Shown in pieces: positions 26,044 to 35,756 of a DNA stretch of 64,000 nucleotides (the stretch's first letter is position 1; every line of letters starts with the position of its first letter). The stretch is from CAZBWE01 sp964568985 (GTDB lineage: Bacteria > Planctomycetota > Phycisphaerae > Sedimentisphaerales > Anaerobacaceae), in the NCBI GenBank assembly GCA_964568985.1, contig CAZMSP010000001.1, forward strand, positions 1 to 64,000. Direction: 5' to 3'. The notes below the pieces were generated by a model that was not told the origin of the DNA, searched no databases, and saw nothing but the letters and a program-made list of their open reading frames with translations. Position numbers and translations under genes: made by a program.

Positions 26044-26307
26044 TTAAGGTATTGCGTAAAAGACGTTCTTATCGCCGACTCTAGACATTAGCGCGTACGT
26101 CCCTGATGGAAGTGTCCCCTGCTCATGAAATGGCTCAGCCAGATTAACTGCCTGTGTTTGCTTACCTATTTCGACCGGCAACGAGCCGGGGCTGCCTATT
26201 ACTACAACGATGACATTATAGGCGTTGTATGAGCTATGACTTTTAACTTTAATTGCCCAGTCAGCTGCTCTGGCGCCAGGTGATATAACTGTTGCTATCT
26301 CCTGCAT
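26044..26307 (-). CDS. Small phage structural protein, unknown
   Basis: An 87-residue beta-rich protein starting MQEIATVISPGARAADWAIK. It lies 10 bases after the 610-residue tail protein and is probably translated with it. No signal peptide or membrane segment. Such small beta-proteins near tail genes are often tip or fibre components; function not determined. Confidence 0.6.
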   Translation of the reverse strand: MQEIATVISPGARAADWAIKVKSHSSYNAYNVIVVVIGSPGSLPVEIGKQTQAVNLAEPFHEQGTLPSGTYALMSRVGDKNVFYAIP

Positions 26308-26317
26308 AATCGCTTCC

Positions 26318-28150
26318 CTACATATTACGCTTGCGAATAATTTTCAGGTTTGTGCACTGCTTTACAAAATCCATCTTCACTCGCTCGATATAACTTATGC
26401 TTCGGTTATCGCCTCTTGTGCCGAGTAAGTCCCTGCTTTCAGGGTTGGTATTGACCCCGTCACCGACCTCATAATCAAACGATAGAGTCGGCGTCTGAAC
26501 ATCGACTGTCTCAATAGCCGAAGATAAGACATTCGCCCTGTGGCGGATATATTCATATAACGAAACAGAATCATCAAACTCATCAGCAACACCCAGAGCT
26601 TCATCGGATGAATTTGCAAAAATACTTTTACCCGACACCTTTTGATACTTGAACCCCCTAAGGGGAGTAATTAAATGCTCAACCACAGGGATAGTTGAAT
26701 TTACAGGTCCATCAGCAATCTCGCAGCTTAATCTTTCATCACTGATTACCGATGCGGTTATTCTGAATTTCAATACGCCTTTTAATGCCGCTACCCAAGT
26801 ATTAACATCAAGCCGGTCGCTGCTGAGCCATATCCCACACTCATCCAGCAGATTATTAAAAGCATAAAGGTACTGCCACCAATGCAGGCCGTCATCGAAT
26901 GAAACCTGCAGAAAGTAACCCATCGACTTTCCCTGTTTGTCGGTGGTTAGGGCAGGCCAGAAGCGCCTGCGACGGGCAGCATAATTGCTGCTCTCGAATA
27001 TCTTTGAAAAATCAAACGCATCACCCCGATTGTACGGCTGACCGCTGTAATCGCCTGCTTCATTGAGACACCATTTGCGATATACATCCTTTACCTTATA
27101 GAAATCAGGATTCGTCGAAGGTGAAAATTTATCATAATCAATATCCTCATCAGCTGGGTCCCAACCCTTGACCAGGTCAAACGTCGCTTCATAAACCTTA
27201 AAATCACCCTGGCCAATGTATTTGCGTGTTACCGGCCAGAAATTTTTCCTGCTGCTTAGTGTTGCTATATTTGTTTTTGATATGCTAAACTGCTCACCGT
27301 GCAGCTGACAGCTTAATTCAACTTCCCTGCCTGCTCCTTTCTTATAAAACACAATTGCCTGACTCGGCCCGGTCTCTGCGAGGCGCGGTACGAATTTAAA
27401 CTCCAGGGCAATTCTTTCACAACATCGATGCAGCGCTTCTATAAGATTTAATCCCGTAACATCAAGGTCACGAACTATCTGGTTCTCTGTCAGGCTAAAT
27501 ATCCGCTTAATATCGGGTCTCTGCAATTGTCCGGCCAGCAAATACTCACAGAGAAGATAGTCAATCACTTCTGCATAGCTGAAGAGCTTACTTCGCGATG
27601 GCTCAGCACAAAAGGTCGTGAAACTGCTGCCGTTAATTTCTGTCGGCGTTGGACTTGCATTGGCCTTGCCACTAGGATTAAATGCAGTATCAAGGCCAGC
27701 CAGAAACACGGTCGAACCATCTGAGCTACCCATCCGCTGGCCATATACGGTGATACGTTTCATTATCGTGCTAAAATCTCTCGCTATAATTTCCACGCTT
27801 TCGCCATCGGCGCCAAGTTTTGTCTCGACGCCTTCTATTTGACCTTCGAAGACAGGATGGCTAAAAGCCGCCGCCGCTGGCGGCATACCGTTAAAGTATC
27901 GTCGAATGCTGATAGACCTTCCCATAGCAAATTCCGACTCAATCTCTTCAGCAGTTCTTAGTTCGGCAGCCGGATACGCTGCTGGATTGTAAACCAATTT
28001 AGCCCAGCTAAACTCCGGCCAGCCGTCACGCACAATCTCTACCAGCTCAAGATTCGGACACAATGTCCCATCAAGCAGAATCGAGACAGTGACACCTGAT
28101 AGTGCTAACTCGTTTTGAACCGGCTGGAAAAAATCAATTCTATTAGACAT
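26318..28150 (-). CDS. Phage tail/baseplate hub-like protein
   Basis: A 610-residue cytoplasmic protein with no signal. The start VTVSILLDGTLCPNLELVEIVRDG and the segments VFEGQIEGVETKLGADGESVEIIARDF, then VIDYLLCEYLLAG, resemble the first domains of tail hub (gpD/gp27-like) proteins, which form a ring at the tail tip. Later parts (FYKVKDVYRKWCLNEAG, LQVSFDDGLHWWQYL) are not assigned. It follows the spike and fibre genes in a uniform minus-strand run, as expected for tail-tip assembly genes. Confidence 0.65.
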   Translation of the reverse strand: MSNRIDFFQPVQNELALSGVTVSILLDGTLCPNLELVEIVRDGWPEFSWAKLVYNPAAYPAAELRTAEEIESEFAMGRSISIRRYFNGMPPAAAAFSHPVFEGQIEGVETKLGADGESVEIIARDFSTIMKRITVYGQRMGSSDGSTVFLAGLDTAFNPSGKANASPTPTEINGSSFTTFCAEPSRSKLFSYAEVIDYLLCEYLLAGQLQRPDIKRIFSLTENQIVRDLDVTGLNLIEALHRCCERIALEFKFVPRLAETGPSQAIVFYKKGAGREVELSCQLHGEQFSISKTNIATLSSRKNFWPVTRKYIGQGDFKVYEATFDLVKGWDPADEDIDYDKFSPSTNPDFYKVKDVYRKWCLNEAGDYSGQPYNRGDAFDFSKIFESSNYAARRRRFWPALTTDKQGKSMGYFLQVSFDDGLHWWQYLYAFNNLLDECGIWLSSDRLDVNTWVAALKGVLKFRITASVISDERLSCEIADGPVNSTIPVVEHLITPLRGFKYQKVSGKSIFANSSDEALGVADEFDDSVSLYEYIRHRANVLSSAIETVDVQTPTLSFDYEVGDGVNTNPESRDLLGTRGDNRSISYIERVKMDFVKQCTNLKIIRKRNM

Positions 28151-28210
28151 ATCTTATCTCGCTTCTCGATATTTGAGGCTCGACGAGAGTCCAGTATCGA
28201 GTATCAAGCA

Positions 28211-28900
28211 TCAGACAGCTTCAACATTCAAAATGTCGATTGCATCCGGATTTATCGTATTAAGCTGGATTCTTAACGAAGCTTTTGTACTATTCGATAC
28301 GCCGCTGGTATATTCGGCCCTTATAGCAAACAGGTATTTATCCGCGTCAAGTGCGTTAGTTAAATAGCTGTAAAATCTCCGTCCCTCATAATCCATCGTT
28401 GCAATAGGGCTTTCATAGTCGATTTGACCCGTTCCACCATCATAATAAATCCTGAAATACTTTGGCCCGGACTTTTGTCCGACAGGGCAATAATACCAGA
28501 GCAGCTGTACCTTATCGCTGTCCACCTGTCTGGCATACCGGCTGAAAATCTTATTTGGCTGCGGCTTTATCAGGTTGCCATCGGCATCTATTGAGACTTT
28601 AATCGCGGCAGATAATGTATGTTCCTGGTACCCGCATCTATTGACCCGACGAACAACATAGAAATATGTCGAGCTGTTATCATGCGCAAGATAGCTCGGC
28701 GGCGAGATTGTGTCGGCATTTAAGTCGGCCACCGCCAATAGATTATCAAAATCTATTCTTTCCATACTGGGCCCGCGATGAAGCACTGAGCAGCCGGCAA
28801 TGCGCATCCAGAACCAGCCCAAACTAAGCACAGTTCCGAGCTTGAAGGCATTGGCTGTCATGCCGGAGAATAAAGCATCTTTTTGCCACTTGGATTCCAT
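28211..28900 (-). CDS. Phage structural protein with fibronectin-like domains
   Basis: A 229-residue beta-rich protein. FRIYYDGGTGQIDYESP (about 148-164) is clearly similar to QIYFDAGTGQIDYDAP in the 32003-32779 gene, so the two share a duplicated domain. Other strands such as DKVQLLWYYCPVG look fibronectin type III-like. Its start overlaps the last base of the upstream gene (TGATG arrangement), so translation is coupled. Probably a tail fibre or collar component. Confidence 0.6.
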   Translation of the reverse strand: MESKWQKDALFSGMTANAFKLGTVLSLGWFWMRIAGCSVLHRGPSMERIDFDNLLAVADLNADTISPPSYLAHDNSSTYFYVVRRVNRCGYQEHTLSAAIKVSIDADGNLIKPQPNKIFSRYARQVDSDKVQLLWYYCPVGQKSGPKYFRIYYDGGTGQIDYESPIATMDYEGRRFYSYLTNALDADKYLFAIRAEYTSGVSNSTKASLRIQLNTINPDAIDILNVEAV

Positions 28901-29355
28901 CAGTTGGGCGTCCTGGTTAGAGTGGATTCTCCATCGGTTGGAGTATGAGTCAAGATAACAGTCTCACCATCGTCATCGTAGTAATCAATTTTGCCGGTCG
29001 ATTTCTCTTGGACAGCTTTATTAGCAAGCATCTTATCAGCAGTCAGCTCACCACTGACCGTCCAGATTATTTCGCCGCTTCCTACAAGGTCATCGCTGTC
29101 CGCAGGATTAGCTCCTGTCTGTAAGAATACTTGAATCGTATATCGCCCAGAAGAAATGTTGGTATCTAAATCGCCAACATATCTATCACCATCTTTATTA
29201 GTCAGGGATATATCATAATCATCAGCATCCCGACCGCTTGTGCCCCAGCTCTCGAAGACCTGCCCTGCCACATACCATACCTGTCCTACACTATTACGGA
29301 CAACTGCATAAAGCGTGTTGCCTGATTCATAATCTACATGAATTTCATTTGCCAT
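28900..29355 (-). CDS. Phage fibre-associated protein, unknown
   Basis: A 151-residue acidic protein beginning MANEIHVDYESGNTLYAVVRN and ending in a threonine-rich tail. The N-terminal part looks like an attachment domain found in short tail-fibre or upper-baseplate proteins: two beta-rich halves, with VGQVWYVAGQVFESWG between strands. No enzymatic motif. It lies between the spike and the fibronectin-like gene and is coupled to the latter. Confidence 0.6.
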   Translation of the reverse strand: MANEIHVDYESGNTLYAVVRNSVGQVWYVAGQVFESWGTSGRDADDYDISLTNKDGDRYVGDLDTNISSGRYTIQVFLQTGANPADSDDLVGSGEIIWTVSGELTADKMLANKAVQEKSTGKIDYYDDDGETVILTHTPTDGESTLTRTPN

Positions 29356-29376
29356 AAATTATGTCCCTCTTGGTTA

Positions 29377-31152
29377 TTATGCCTCTGCCGTCCATGTTCC
29401 AAGTGCATCAAATTGCTCCCATTGACCAGCTTTTACACATTTTAATAAACAGCTTTCACCCGCCGCATCTGCCCAAATGTGCTTACCAGCATCCTGCTGC
29501 GTGCCGTTAATTGCAATAGTTTCCGAACCATAAGGGTCGATACGCAATTGGTAAGTGGCCATAACGATAAATCTATATTCAAAACCAGGAATCGCAGGGG
29601 GCAATGATAGCGTAATATCTCCGGTCGCTTCTTCGTTCGTATAACTATGGCCATTGTCGAAGGCGTAAACTGTTGTATCTGCTGTACATTTAGCTGGCAT
29701 AATTGGATGGTTTCCTTTGATTTGTGGTCTATCTGCCCCGCCCTCAAAAAACTTTTCTGAGTGTATATCATCAATGTAACCTGAACCGTCCCCTATCTGC
29801 GTAACTGTTATTAAAGCTGCAACATCCCCATTCCCTTCTAATAAGGCTTGAAGCTCAGTTGCTGTTTTTTGCAGTCCAGTGGTCTTTTTTACAGAGATTT
29901 GTTTTCCAGACAAACTGACCGACCATCCTGGTGGTACATTAAATACCTTAAATGAAATCTGATTTCCATCCTTCCCAATTGTTTTTGCAGTCATAGTTAT
30001 GTTTGAATTATCCCCTCCTGTAAAAGCTGTTGTATGTGTAGCCTGCTCTCCATCTATTGCTATTAAATTACTACAAGCTTTTGAAATACCACGAGCATAC
30101 TCAGAATCGTATCCATACCTGCAATTTATAATTTTCGCATTACCGCAAATACCTTTAGAAGAACCGCCCCCCATACCAAGGGATTTATAATTCTCTCCTA
30201 AATACTTATCAAGTCCATCGACACCCTTCCCAGAAACAACACAGTCTATACATTGGCCAGCAAACTTAGCATTGACTCCATCATAGGTACTACCCGCAGC
30301 GAAGCTTTGGAGGCCTGCTATACATCTAATTGCAAGTCCGGTAAATTGTCTTTGCAACGCCCAGGAATTACTACCACTCATACAATCAATAAAAGTACCG
30401 CTACAGTTACAGCCCCAGGTTCCGCAACCTCCGAACCCCCCATACCCTGTTATACAGCGGACAAATAATCCGCTACAGTCAGCACCAGCAGTATCGCCTC
30501 CAAAAGATTGATAACCATACCAAGTACTAAACGCACTACTATATTGTCCAATTTCATCAAACCAAGATATACAATCGAACATCTTAGCTTTTAATTTTTT
30601 ATTTGCTGCTACACGCCAAGCCCAACCGGTCGCGTGGCAATTTATCCAGGTACCACCTAAATCATTGGTACCAAATACAGGAAATCCCTTTTTTGCGCTT
30701 GTGGAAGTTCCTATAAAGTGCATATTTTGATAGAAACTTGGGGTATTGTCTGATGCCGTGATTTCAAATCCAAAATCCGTTCCAGAACCTTCACCTGTCG
30801 TCTCTATAGTAAAGTTGCTTAATTTTACATCACTGGCACTTTGATTTACCGCAGAACCTCCTGTGCCTCTCGTTATGATGCTATCTGTTGCATGACCTGA
30901 TACTCCAGTAATATCCACATAATCTGTATCAAGTTCTAATTCTGCCGTAAGAATATATTTCCCTGGAGTAAGAATTAATGTTCTACGATTCGTTGCCGAT
31001 AAAGCCCCCATTTGACCATCGCGGTTAGATGATTTCAGCCAGTTATATTTAGTAATCAAATTATCACCAGGATTCATACAAACAGCATTTTTGAATCCTA
31101 TTGATGATGGCAAAACACCGCGTGCAGGAGGTCTAATTGTTGGAATAAGCAT
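29377..31152 (-). CDS. Right-handed beta-helix tail spike-like protein
   Basis: A 591-residue protein. Residues about 60-320 form repeated short strands typical of pectin-lyase-like beta-helices (SGLFVRCITGYGGFGG, SGTFIDCMSGSN, FTGLAIRCIAGLQSF, AGQCIDCVVSG), as in phage tail spikes that bind or cut surface polysaccharide. A cap region follows, and the last 90 residues (from about ITLSLPPAIPGFEY to GTWTAEA) are homologous to the C terminus of the next gene, so the end is probably a trimerisation or attachment module. There is no signal peptide. Confidence 0.75.
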   Translation of the reverse strand: MLIPTIRPPARGVLPSSIGFKNAVCMNPGDNLITKYNWLKSSNRDGQMGALSATNRRTLILTPGKYILTAELELDTDYVDITGVSGHATDSIITRGTGGSAVNQSASDVKLSNFTIETTGEGSGTDFGFEITASDNTPSFYQNMHFIGTSTSAKKGFPVFGTNDLGGTWINCHATGWAWRVAANKKLKAKMFDCISWFDEIGQYSSAFSTWYGYQSFGGDTAGADCSGLFVRCITGYGGFGGCGTWGCNCSGTFIDCMSGSNSWALQRQFTGLAIRCIAGLQSFAAGSTYDGVNAKFAGQCIDCVVSGKGVDGLDKYLGENYKSLGMGGGSSKGICGNAKIINCRYGYDSEYARGISKACSNLIAIDGEQATHTTAFTGGDNSNITMTAKTIGKDGNQISFKVFNVPPGWSVSLSGKQISVKKTTGLQKTATELQALLEGNGDVAALITVTQIGDGSGYIDDIHSEKFFEGGADRPQIKGNHPIMPAKCTADTTVYAFDNGHSYTNEEATGDITLSLPPAIPGFEYRFIVMATYQLRIDPYGSETIAINGTQQDAGKHIWADAAGESCLLKCVKAGQWEQFDALGTWTAEA

Positions 31153-31195
31153 TTTTATTTCCCTTCATCCCGCTCTTCGCAAGGGCGGGGTTCAT

Positions 31196-31984
31196 TTACG
31201 CTTCTTCGGTCCAGGTTCCATTCTTGGCTATCGTTGTCCAGTTGCCGTTAGAATCGGCTACTAAAGTAATGCAAGCGCCTATGGTATTGGCTGATTTGTA
31301 TTTATCAGCAGTTTGACCACTATCATCCCGAATAGTCACTGTGCCGGGATCAACCCGCAGCTCTTGTGTTGATTGAACCGCAAATGTAAACACTGTTCCT
31401 GCAGGAGCTGATGCGGGTAATGTGATGGTAATTACACCGGTGGCGCCGAGATTTGTATGAACACTACCAGATTGTGCCGCTGTAAGTGTATCGTCTGTGG
31501 TATACACCTCGATTTTCTTCTTCACTCCACCGGCTCCATACGGCATAACGATATTATGACCAGCCCGACAGTCGGTTATCGAATCTATATCACCACTTGA
31601 CGTACTTACTATCGCCAAGCGGATATGAGGCGTGATCGCCATATCCGGGAAGCTGCTGTATTCGTCGGTGATAAGATTGCCAACTGGGTCCAGATAGACA
31701 TAAATATTCGCTTTATCATCCGCTAAGGTATTGCCCGACGAGCCGGGGAAACTAACCAGCTCCGTACCAAGCCAGAATGCCCCTGCCTTGACGCCTATAT
31801 TCAGTCCACCCTCGTCATAGACCCGTAAATCATTCGCACGCCGCACAGCGAGCAATAACCGATACAATAATTTTCTAAAGTGCAGATAATAGGGTGCTGT
31901 ACCGGTCGGTATATACTCAACACCGGTTTCGCCGTCAGATTGTATATTTAACAGTTCGTTGTCGGATGGATATACTTCAGCCAT
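31196..31984 (-). CDS. Phage tail fibre/appendage protein sharing C-terminal module with the spike
   Basis: A 262-residue protein. The N-terminal half (LHFRKLLYRLLLAVRRANDL) is predicted helical, then beta-rich. The C-terminal 75 residues, VITITLPASAPAGTVFTFAV to GTWTEEA, match the C-terminal module of the adjacent spike (TLSLPPAIPGFEYRFIV to GTWTAEA). The shared end suggests that both attach to the same partner or use the same oligomerisation domain. A GGGGAA ribosome-site-like run precedes the ATG. Confidence 0.65.
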   Translation of the reverse strand: MAEVYPSDNELLNIQSDGETGVEYIPTGTAPYYLHFRKLLYRLLLAVRRANDLRVYDEGGLNIGVKAGAFWLGTELVSFPGSSGNTLADDKANIYVYLDPVGNLITDEYSSFPDMAITPHIRLAIVSTSSGDIDSITDCRAGHNIVMPYGAGGVKKKIEVYTTDDTLTAAQSGSVHTNLGATGVITITLPASAPAGTVFTFAVQSTQELRVDPGTVTIRDDSGQTADKYKSANTIGACITLVADSNGNWTTIAKNGTWTEEA

Positions 31985-32002
31985 AATTTTCCCCTTGTTA
32001 TT

Positions 32003-32779
32003 CTATGAAATACTCAGTACCAATTGATTCATCTGTTTATCGAATGAACAAATGCTTATCTGCTCCGCCGGTTTCGGCAGCGGCGTTACCGTAATCGGCC
32101 CCGTTTCTATGGGACCGCTTTGATTGCCCGCTTCATCGGTTACTTTGACGGCGAATTTGTAAACACCCGCAGCTAATGACGGACTTATCCACTGAAGCGA
32201 ATCAGCATCAAGGCCGAAGTCTCCGCAACCGAAGCCGCCCTTTCCAAACCCGACAGCCGCCGACGAATCGTAACCAAAATCACTTTTGCCAAAGCTGCTC
32301 ATCCCAAAGCCCGCTTTATCCTGCCAGGCCGGCCAGATTCTTATCGGCGAATCATTAAGCGGAGCGTCGTAATCAATTTGCCCCGTGCCCGCGTCAAAGT
32401 AGATTTGACAGGTTGCGCCAACCGGTAAACTCTGGCTGCGCTGCACAGCGATTCTTACTCGGCCGCCCAGGCCCGCGGGCCAATTTTGCTCATCACTAAA
32501 ATCAGTGTCCGCCTGCCCGGCCTCAACGGCGAAAACTTTAATCCTGACCGGCGCCTCCAAAGATACGGGCAGCGGAACGAGCATCCGTCTTTGCTGACTG
32601 TCAACCGTTACCCCCGCATACCGGCCGTTGACATAAACCTGATAAAACCTGTCATTGAAGCTCGACCGCCACTTCACCAGCGCTGTCCGGGTGCTCGCTA
32701 TATATCCCCCGCCCGCCCAGATACCGCAGGGCAGCTCAAAAACCATTACACTTTCAATGCCAATGCTGCTCAGTCCCAT
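32003..32779 (-). CDS. Phage structural protein, glycine/phenylalanine-rich middle
   Basis: A 258-residue beta-rich protein. The central part has FG-rich repeats (FGMSSFGKSDFGYDSS, then GFGKGGFGCGDFG), flanked by an N-terminal domain with VYVNGRYAGVTVDSQQRR and a C-terminal fibronectin-like segment VYKFAVKVTDEAGNQSGP. The block QIYFDAGTGQIDYDAP is shared with the 28211-28900 product. Likely a tail or adaptor component; there is no recognised family. Confidence 0.6.
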   Translation of the reverse strand: MGLSSIGIESVMVFELPCGIWAGGGYIASTRTALVKWRSSFNDRFYQVYVNGRYAGVTVDSQQRRMLVPLPVSLEAPVRIKVFAVEAGQADTDFSDEQNWPAGLGGRVRIAVQRSQSLPVGATCQIYFDAGTGQIDYDAPLNDSPIRIWPAWQDKAGFGMSSFGKSDFGYDSSAAVGFGKGGFGCGDFGLDADSLQWISPSLAAGVYKFAVKVTDEAGNQSGPIETGPITVTPLPKPAEQISICSFDKQMNQLVLSIS

Positions 32780-32784
32780 TGCCT

Positions 32785-33165
32785 CTAAATCCTTAGCTGT
32801 GTATAAACGACTTCATAATCGACAGCTACGCCGCTGCCGCCGGCTCGCTCATTACTGACCTTGAAAACATCCATTCTCAGATTGTCAAAACTTTGGCCAT
32901 CGCCTCTTGTCAGCGTGTGCGTCTCGCCATCCATATAAGCTGATATTGCGCCGATTCTGGTATCCATTTGTGCTTTGCTTCTCGTACGCAGTACACCTTT
33001 TTGTGTTACCTGCCTGCTGCGTTGGCCCAGGTCGATGCTAAGCACGCCGTCCAATCCTGGCATTGCCTTTTCTACAGAAGCTCGCTTTATACTTGACGCC
33101 TCAATCTCTAATCCGCCTGCGGCGGACTCATCGAACAAATCTTGTCCATCCAGAGTTACGCTCAT
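32785..33165 (-). CDS. Small phage tail/completion protein
   Basis: A 126-residue protein starting MSVTLDGQDLFDESAAGGLEIE. It resembles the size and position of distal-tail or tail-completion proteins located after the connector. Its residues DESAAGGL are encoded by the palindromic TCCGCCGCAGGCGGA repeat, so a host-type repeat has been absorbed in frame. The gene lies 16 bases after the connector gene and 5 bases before the next. Confidence 0.6.
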   Translation of the reverse strand: MSVTLDGQDLFDESAAGGLEIEASSIKRASVEKAMPGLDGVLSIDLGQRSRQVTQKGVLRTRSKAQMDTRIGAISAYMDGETHTLTRGDGQSFDNLRMDVFKVSNERAGGSGVAVDYEVVYTQLRI

Positions 33166-33181
33166 AATTTGTCCTTCTGCA

Positions 33182-33838
33182 CTAATCCCGCACCAGCCTT
33201 ACAGAGGCGCCGACTTTGGTAACGTCAGCCACTCCATCGCTGCCGAGGTCGATACCAAACCGACACCGCTGCCTTGCCTTTTCAAAAAGCTTCTGGTAGT
33301 ATAAACTCTTGGTCCAGAAATTCTCGTCTTCGGCTTTACTGGCCAACATCGCATATACACCTGAGATGACCGCAAAAACCGACGCCGCCCTTAAGACATC
33401 CGTATTGAGAATATCCTCGGCAGAATAATCGCTGGTAGGATTACCCGGCGCAATACCGAAGTATTCAGTCAGTTGAAATCCGGCTTCGGCTGTCTGCGGT
33501 CCGAAGGTACTGATGCGCCAGGATGCGTCTGTCGCAGCCGGCGGCGCTATCGACTCATCATCGCAGTATGTCCTGATTACCGAAACAGCAAGCTGCGTCG
33601 CCGAATCCACGGAAACGATTTCGTACGCCCCATCAAGCGAGCCATCAGCAGACTTTAGGTATATAACTCCGCCGCTACAGACCTGCGCGTTTACAAAATC
33701 TGCACCGCTTGCGGTAAATATCGTCCCTGTAAGTATCCCGCCTGTCCCTGCTGTTAGTACTTGTCCCGGCAGATAAAGCTGCGTGAAAAGTATCGGCTCA
33801 TATTTCAAAATGTCCGCATCATTTGAGAAACTAACCAT
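33182..33838 (-). CDS. Head-tail connector-like protein
   Basis: A 218-residue protein directly downstream of the capsid gene. The N-terminal half is beta-rich (KYEPILFTQLYLPGQVLTAG); the C-terminal half is helical with VFAVISGVYAMLASKAEDENFWTK and YYQKLFEKARQRCRFGIDLG, the helical plan expected for adaptor/connector proteins joining portal to tail. Assignment rests on position and architecture only. Confidence 0.6.
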   Translation of the reverse strand: MVSFSNDADILKYEPILFTQLYLPGQVLTAGTGGILTGTIFTASGADFVNAQVCSGGVIYLKSADGSLDGAYEIVSVDSATQLAVSVIRTYCDDESIAPPAATDASWRISTFGPQTAEAGFQLTEYFGIAPGNPTSDYSAEDILNTDVLRAASVFAVISGVYAMLASKAEDENFWTKSLYYQKLFEKARQRCRFGIDLGSDGVADVTKVGASVRLVRD

Positions 33839-33929
33839 TTTTAACCCTCTTTCACAGCGATTAGCGTATAGTGTTTAGTGTTCAGGCACTATGCACTGTT
33901 TGCTATCTGCTATACGCTGTTCGCTAATT

Positions 33930-35084
33930 TCAACTGGTAGCCAGATCACGAATAAGCCCATGTGCTACTTCGTTTTTAGGCTCCAGGGTATATTCGCCAA
34001 TCAGTTCACCGCACTCGTAGTCACCGCCGCTTGCCAACGGCTTGAAATGAAAGCTCCGCCCTGCCAAAGGCAGCACGCTGATGCGGGACGAATCCAGCAT
34101 TAGCACTGCATCTTGCGGAATCCATCGCGAAGTAACAATTCTGCAAACACCGAAATCACTTTCATAAATGCTAATCATATCGGTGAAAGTAGTATCGCTG
34201 GCCGTGTAGGTTCGGCTATCGGAGCTGAAAGTGTTTATCTTTCGCTTCTGAAAACCGCCGACCACAATCAGGTTCACGTTGCCGGAGCTGCTTTCCCAAA
34301 TCTTTCTGAGCACATAATTAATCTTGGCCTCATTAAGGTCACTGCCTGTCGGAAAGCCGTTGTCACCGGTATGAAATACGTTTGTTGAAAGGTGTTGAAT
34401 AATTCCCTTCATTGACCTTCGTGCTGAGCCGCTGCCTTGGGGATTGCTCGTCGGCTGGCCTCCGTTGATAACGGTATTTTCCAGGTCACGAAGAAGCTCA
34501 CGCAGACGTTGCTGTTTCTGGTAATCCATCTCGTCAGCTATACCTAACTGGCTCGCAGCCACATCTGTTCCGCTGACCTCCACTGCAGCAGTAAATATCT
34601 GCGTGTAGTTACCACACCGGCTGCGGTTGGTAAATCTGACGCCGGGTTTGTCCGCCCCTTCAAGAGCAGCGTTTCCGAGAATGTTGATTACCTGATTATC
34701 AGCCAGATTTTCTGGTATTGTCCCCGCATATCCGCGAACTACCGTCAGTGTATCGCCGTTAATATTGGTTATGAGCATCAGTTCCTTGCTGCTTTCGACC
34801 TGAATCTGGTCACCTATGCGGAACCTGCTGCCATGGTCAACATCAAACTCCGTATCGGAACTCGGGTCGGTCCAGGTACTGTCGTTGATAGCATCCTTAT
34901 TAGGCAAAAGCTCATCCTCAAGCCATTCATGATGTGTGCTCGTTGCCTCTCTCATCGGGTCGCCCAAAGCATCCAGCAATGGTGTCTCATAAGGCGAAAT
35001 TATCCCGATTAAATCTGATACATCCTCTGCAAGCTCCGGCAGAGTCGTTCCCGTTGAATAAGTTGCTTTTCCTGTAAAAGCCAT
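33930..35084 (-). CDS. Major capsid protein, SU10/DUF5309-like (HK97 fold)
   Basis: A 384-residue protein matching the DUF5309 (phage SU10-type) major capsid pattern: an N-terminal arm ending LIGIISPYETPLLDALG, HHEWLEDELLPNKDAIND, IGDQIQVESSKELMLITNI and VVRGYAGTIP, then NYTQIFTAAVEVSGTDVA, LENTVINGG and a C-terminal part with VIVGGFQKRKIN-like strands. It would assemble into the icosahedral head. It lies after portal and scaffold genes and before the connector, the normal order. It is intact, supporting ability to form particles. Confidence 0.85.
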   Translation of the reverse strand: MAFTGKATYSTGTTLPELAEDVSDLIGIISPYETPLLDALGDPMREATSTHHEWLEDELLPNKDAINDSTWTDPSSDTEFDVDHGSRFRIGDQIQVESSKELMLITNINGDTLTVVRGYAGTIPENLADNQVINILGNAALEGADKPGVRFTNRSRCGNYTQIFTAAVEVSGTDVAASQLGIADEMDYQKQQRLRELLRDLENTVINGGQPTSNPQGSGSARRSMKGIIQHLSTNVFHTGDNGFPTGSDLNEAKINYVLRKIWESSSGNVNLIVVGGFQKRKINTFSSDSRTYTASDTTFTDMISIYESDFGVCRIVTSRWIPQDAVLMLDSSRISVLPLAGRSFHFKPLASGGDYECGELIGEYTLEPKNEVAHGLIRDLATS

Positions 35085-35167
35085 CTTCTAATTCTCCTTT
35101 CGATTAGTGATTGGTTAAATGGTAACCGGTTAAATTGTTACTGATTACCGATTACCAGTTACCATAA

Positions 35168-35701
35168 TCATAAAAAATTTCTTCGCAGTCTCAGATACTC
35201 CTGCAAATCTGTTCGATTACCTGTGGTTGCCGCTTTTTTGGCTGCTCTTTCGAGAGTCGCCTGACTGCTTGTCACTCGCTGCCTTGCCCCTGCGGTTTTA
35301 GTAATCTTCATCGTCGAACTTTCTCCAGGTTGGGCGAACAGATATTGCTTTTCCTTTTTCAACTGCTCAACAACACTTTCCAGATCCGCTTCTGTTTCGC
35401 CGTTTAGTCTTGCTTTGGCAATTAACACAGCTGTTTCCACATCAGCTGCTCCGGCAGCAGCAAGTCTGCGCGCCAGTTTCTGTTCGGTCCGAATGTCACT
35501 TAGTTGCTCAGACAGCTTTGTTAGCTGCGACTTGGCTTGTGCCAATTGTTCAGATAGAACCTCGGCCTTTTTCTCGGCACTCTGTGCCCTCTTGCGATAG
35601 CGGATTGATTCGGCCACCGGAACAAGCTTTAAGTTATCGCTGTCACCGGCTGACTCTTCTGCCTCTGACAGAACATTTGCTTCTGTGTCAATCTGACTCA
35701 T
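35168..35701 (-). CDS. Capsid scaffolding protein-like
   Basis: A 177-residue highly charged protein with a long coiled coil (about residues 35-75, AEKKAEVLSEQLAQAKSQLTK) and a basic C terminus ending LRLRRNFL. Position between portal and capsid genes, low complexity and charge pattern are those of phage scaffolding proteins that shape the procapsid and are then removed. Between it and the capsid gene (35100-35165) lies a heptamer-period tract with GATTACC and AGTTACC units; another (35710-35760) precedes it. Confidence 0.7.
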   Translation of the reverse strand: MSQIDTEANVLSEAEESAGDSDNLKLVPVAESIRYRKRAQSAEKKAEVLSEQLAQAKSQLTKLSEQLSDIRTEQKLARRLAAAGAADVETAVLIAKARLNGETEADLESVVEQLKKEKQYLFAQPGESSTMKITKTAGARQRVTSSQATLERAAKKAATTGNRTDLQEYLRLRRNFL

Positions 35702-35756
35702 AAAAACTCCTTTACGTTCATAGTTTTGAGTTCATAGTTCATCGGTGAACAACGAA

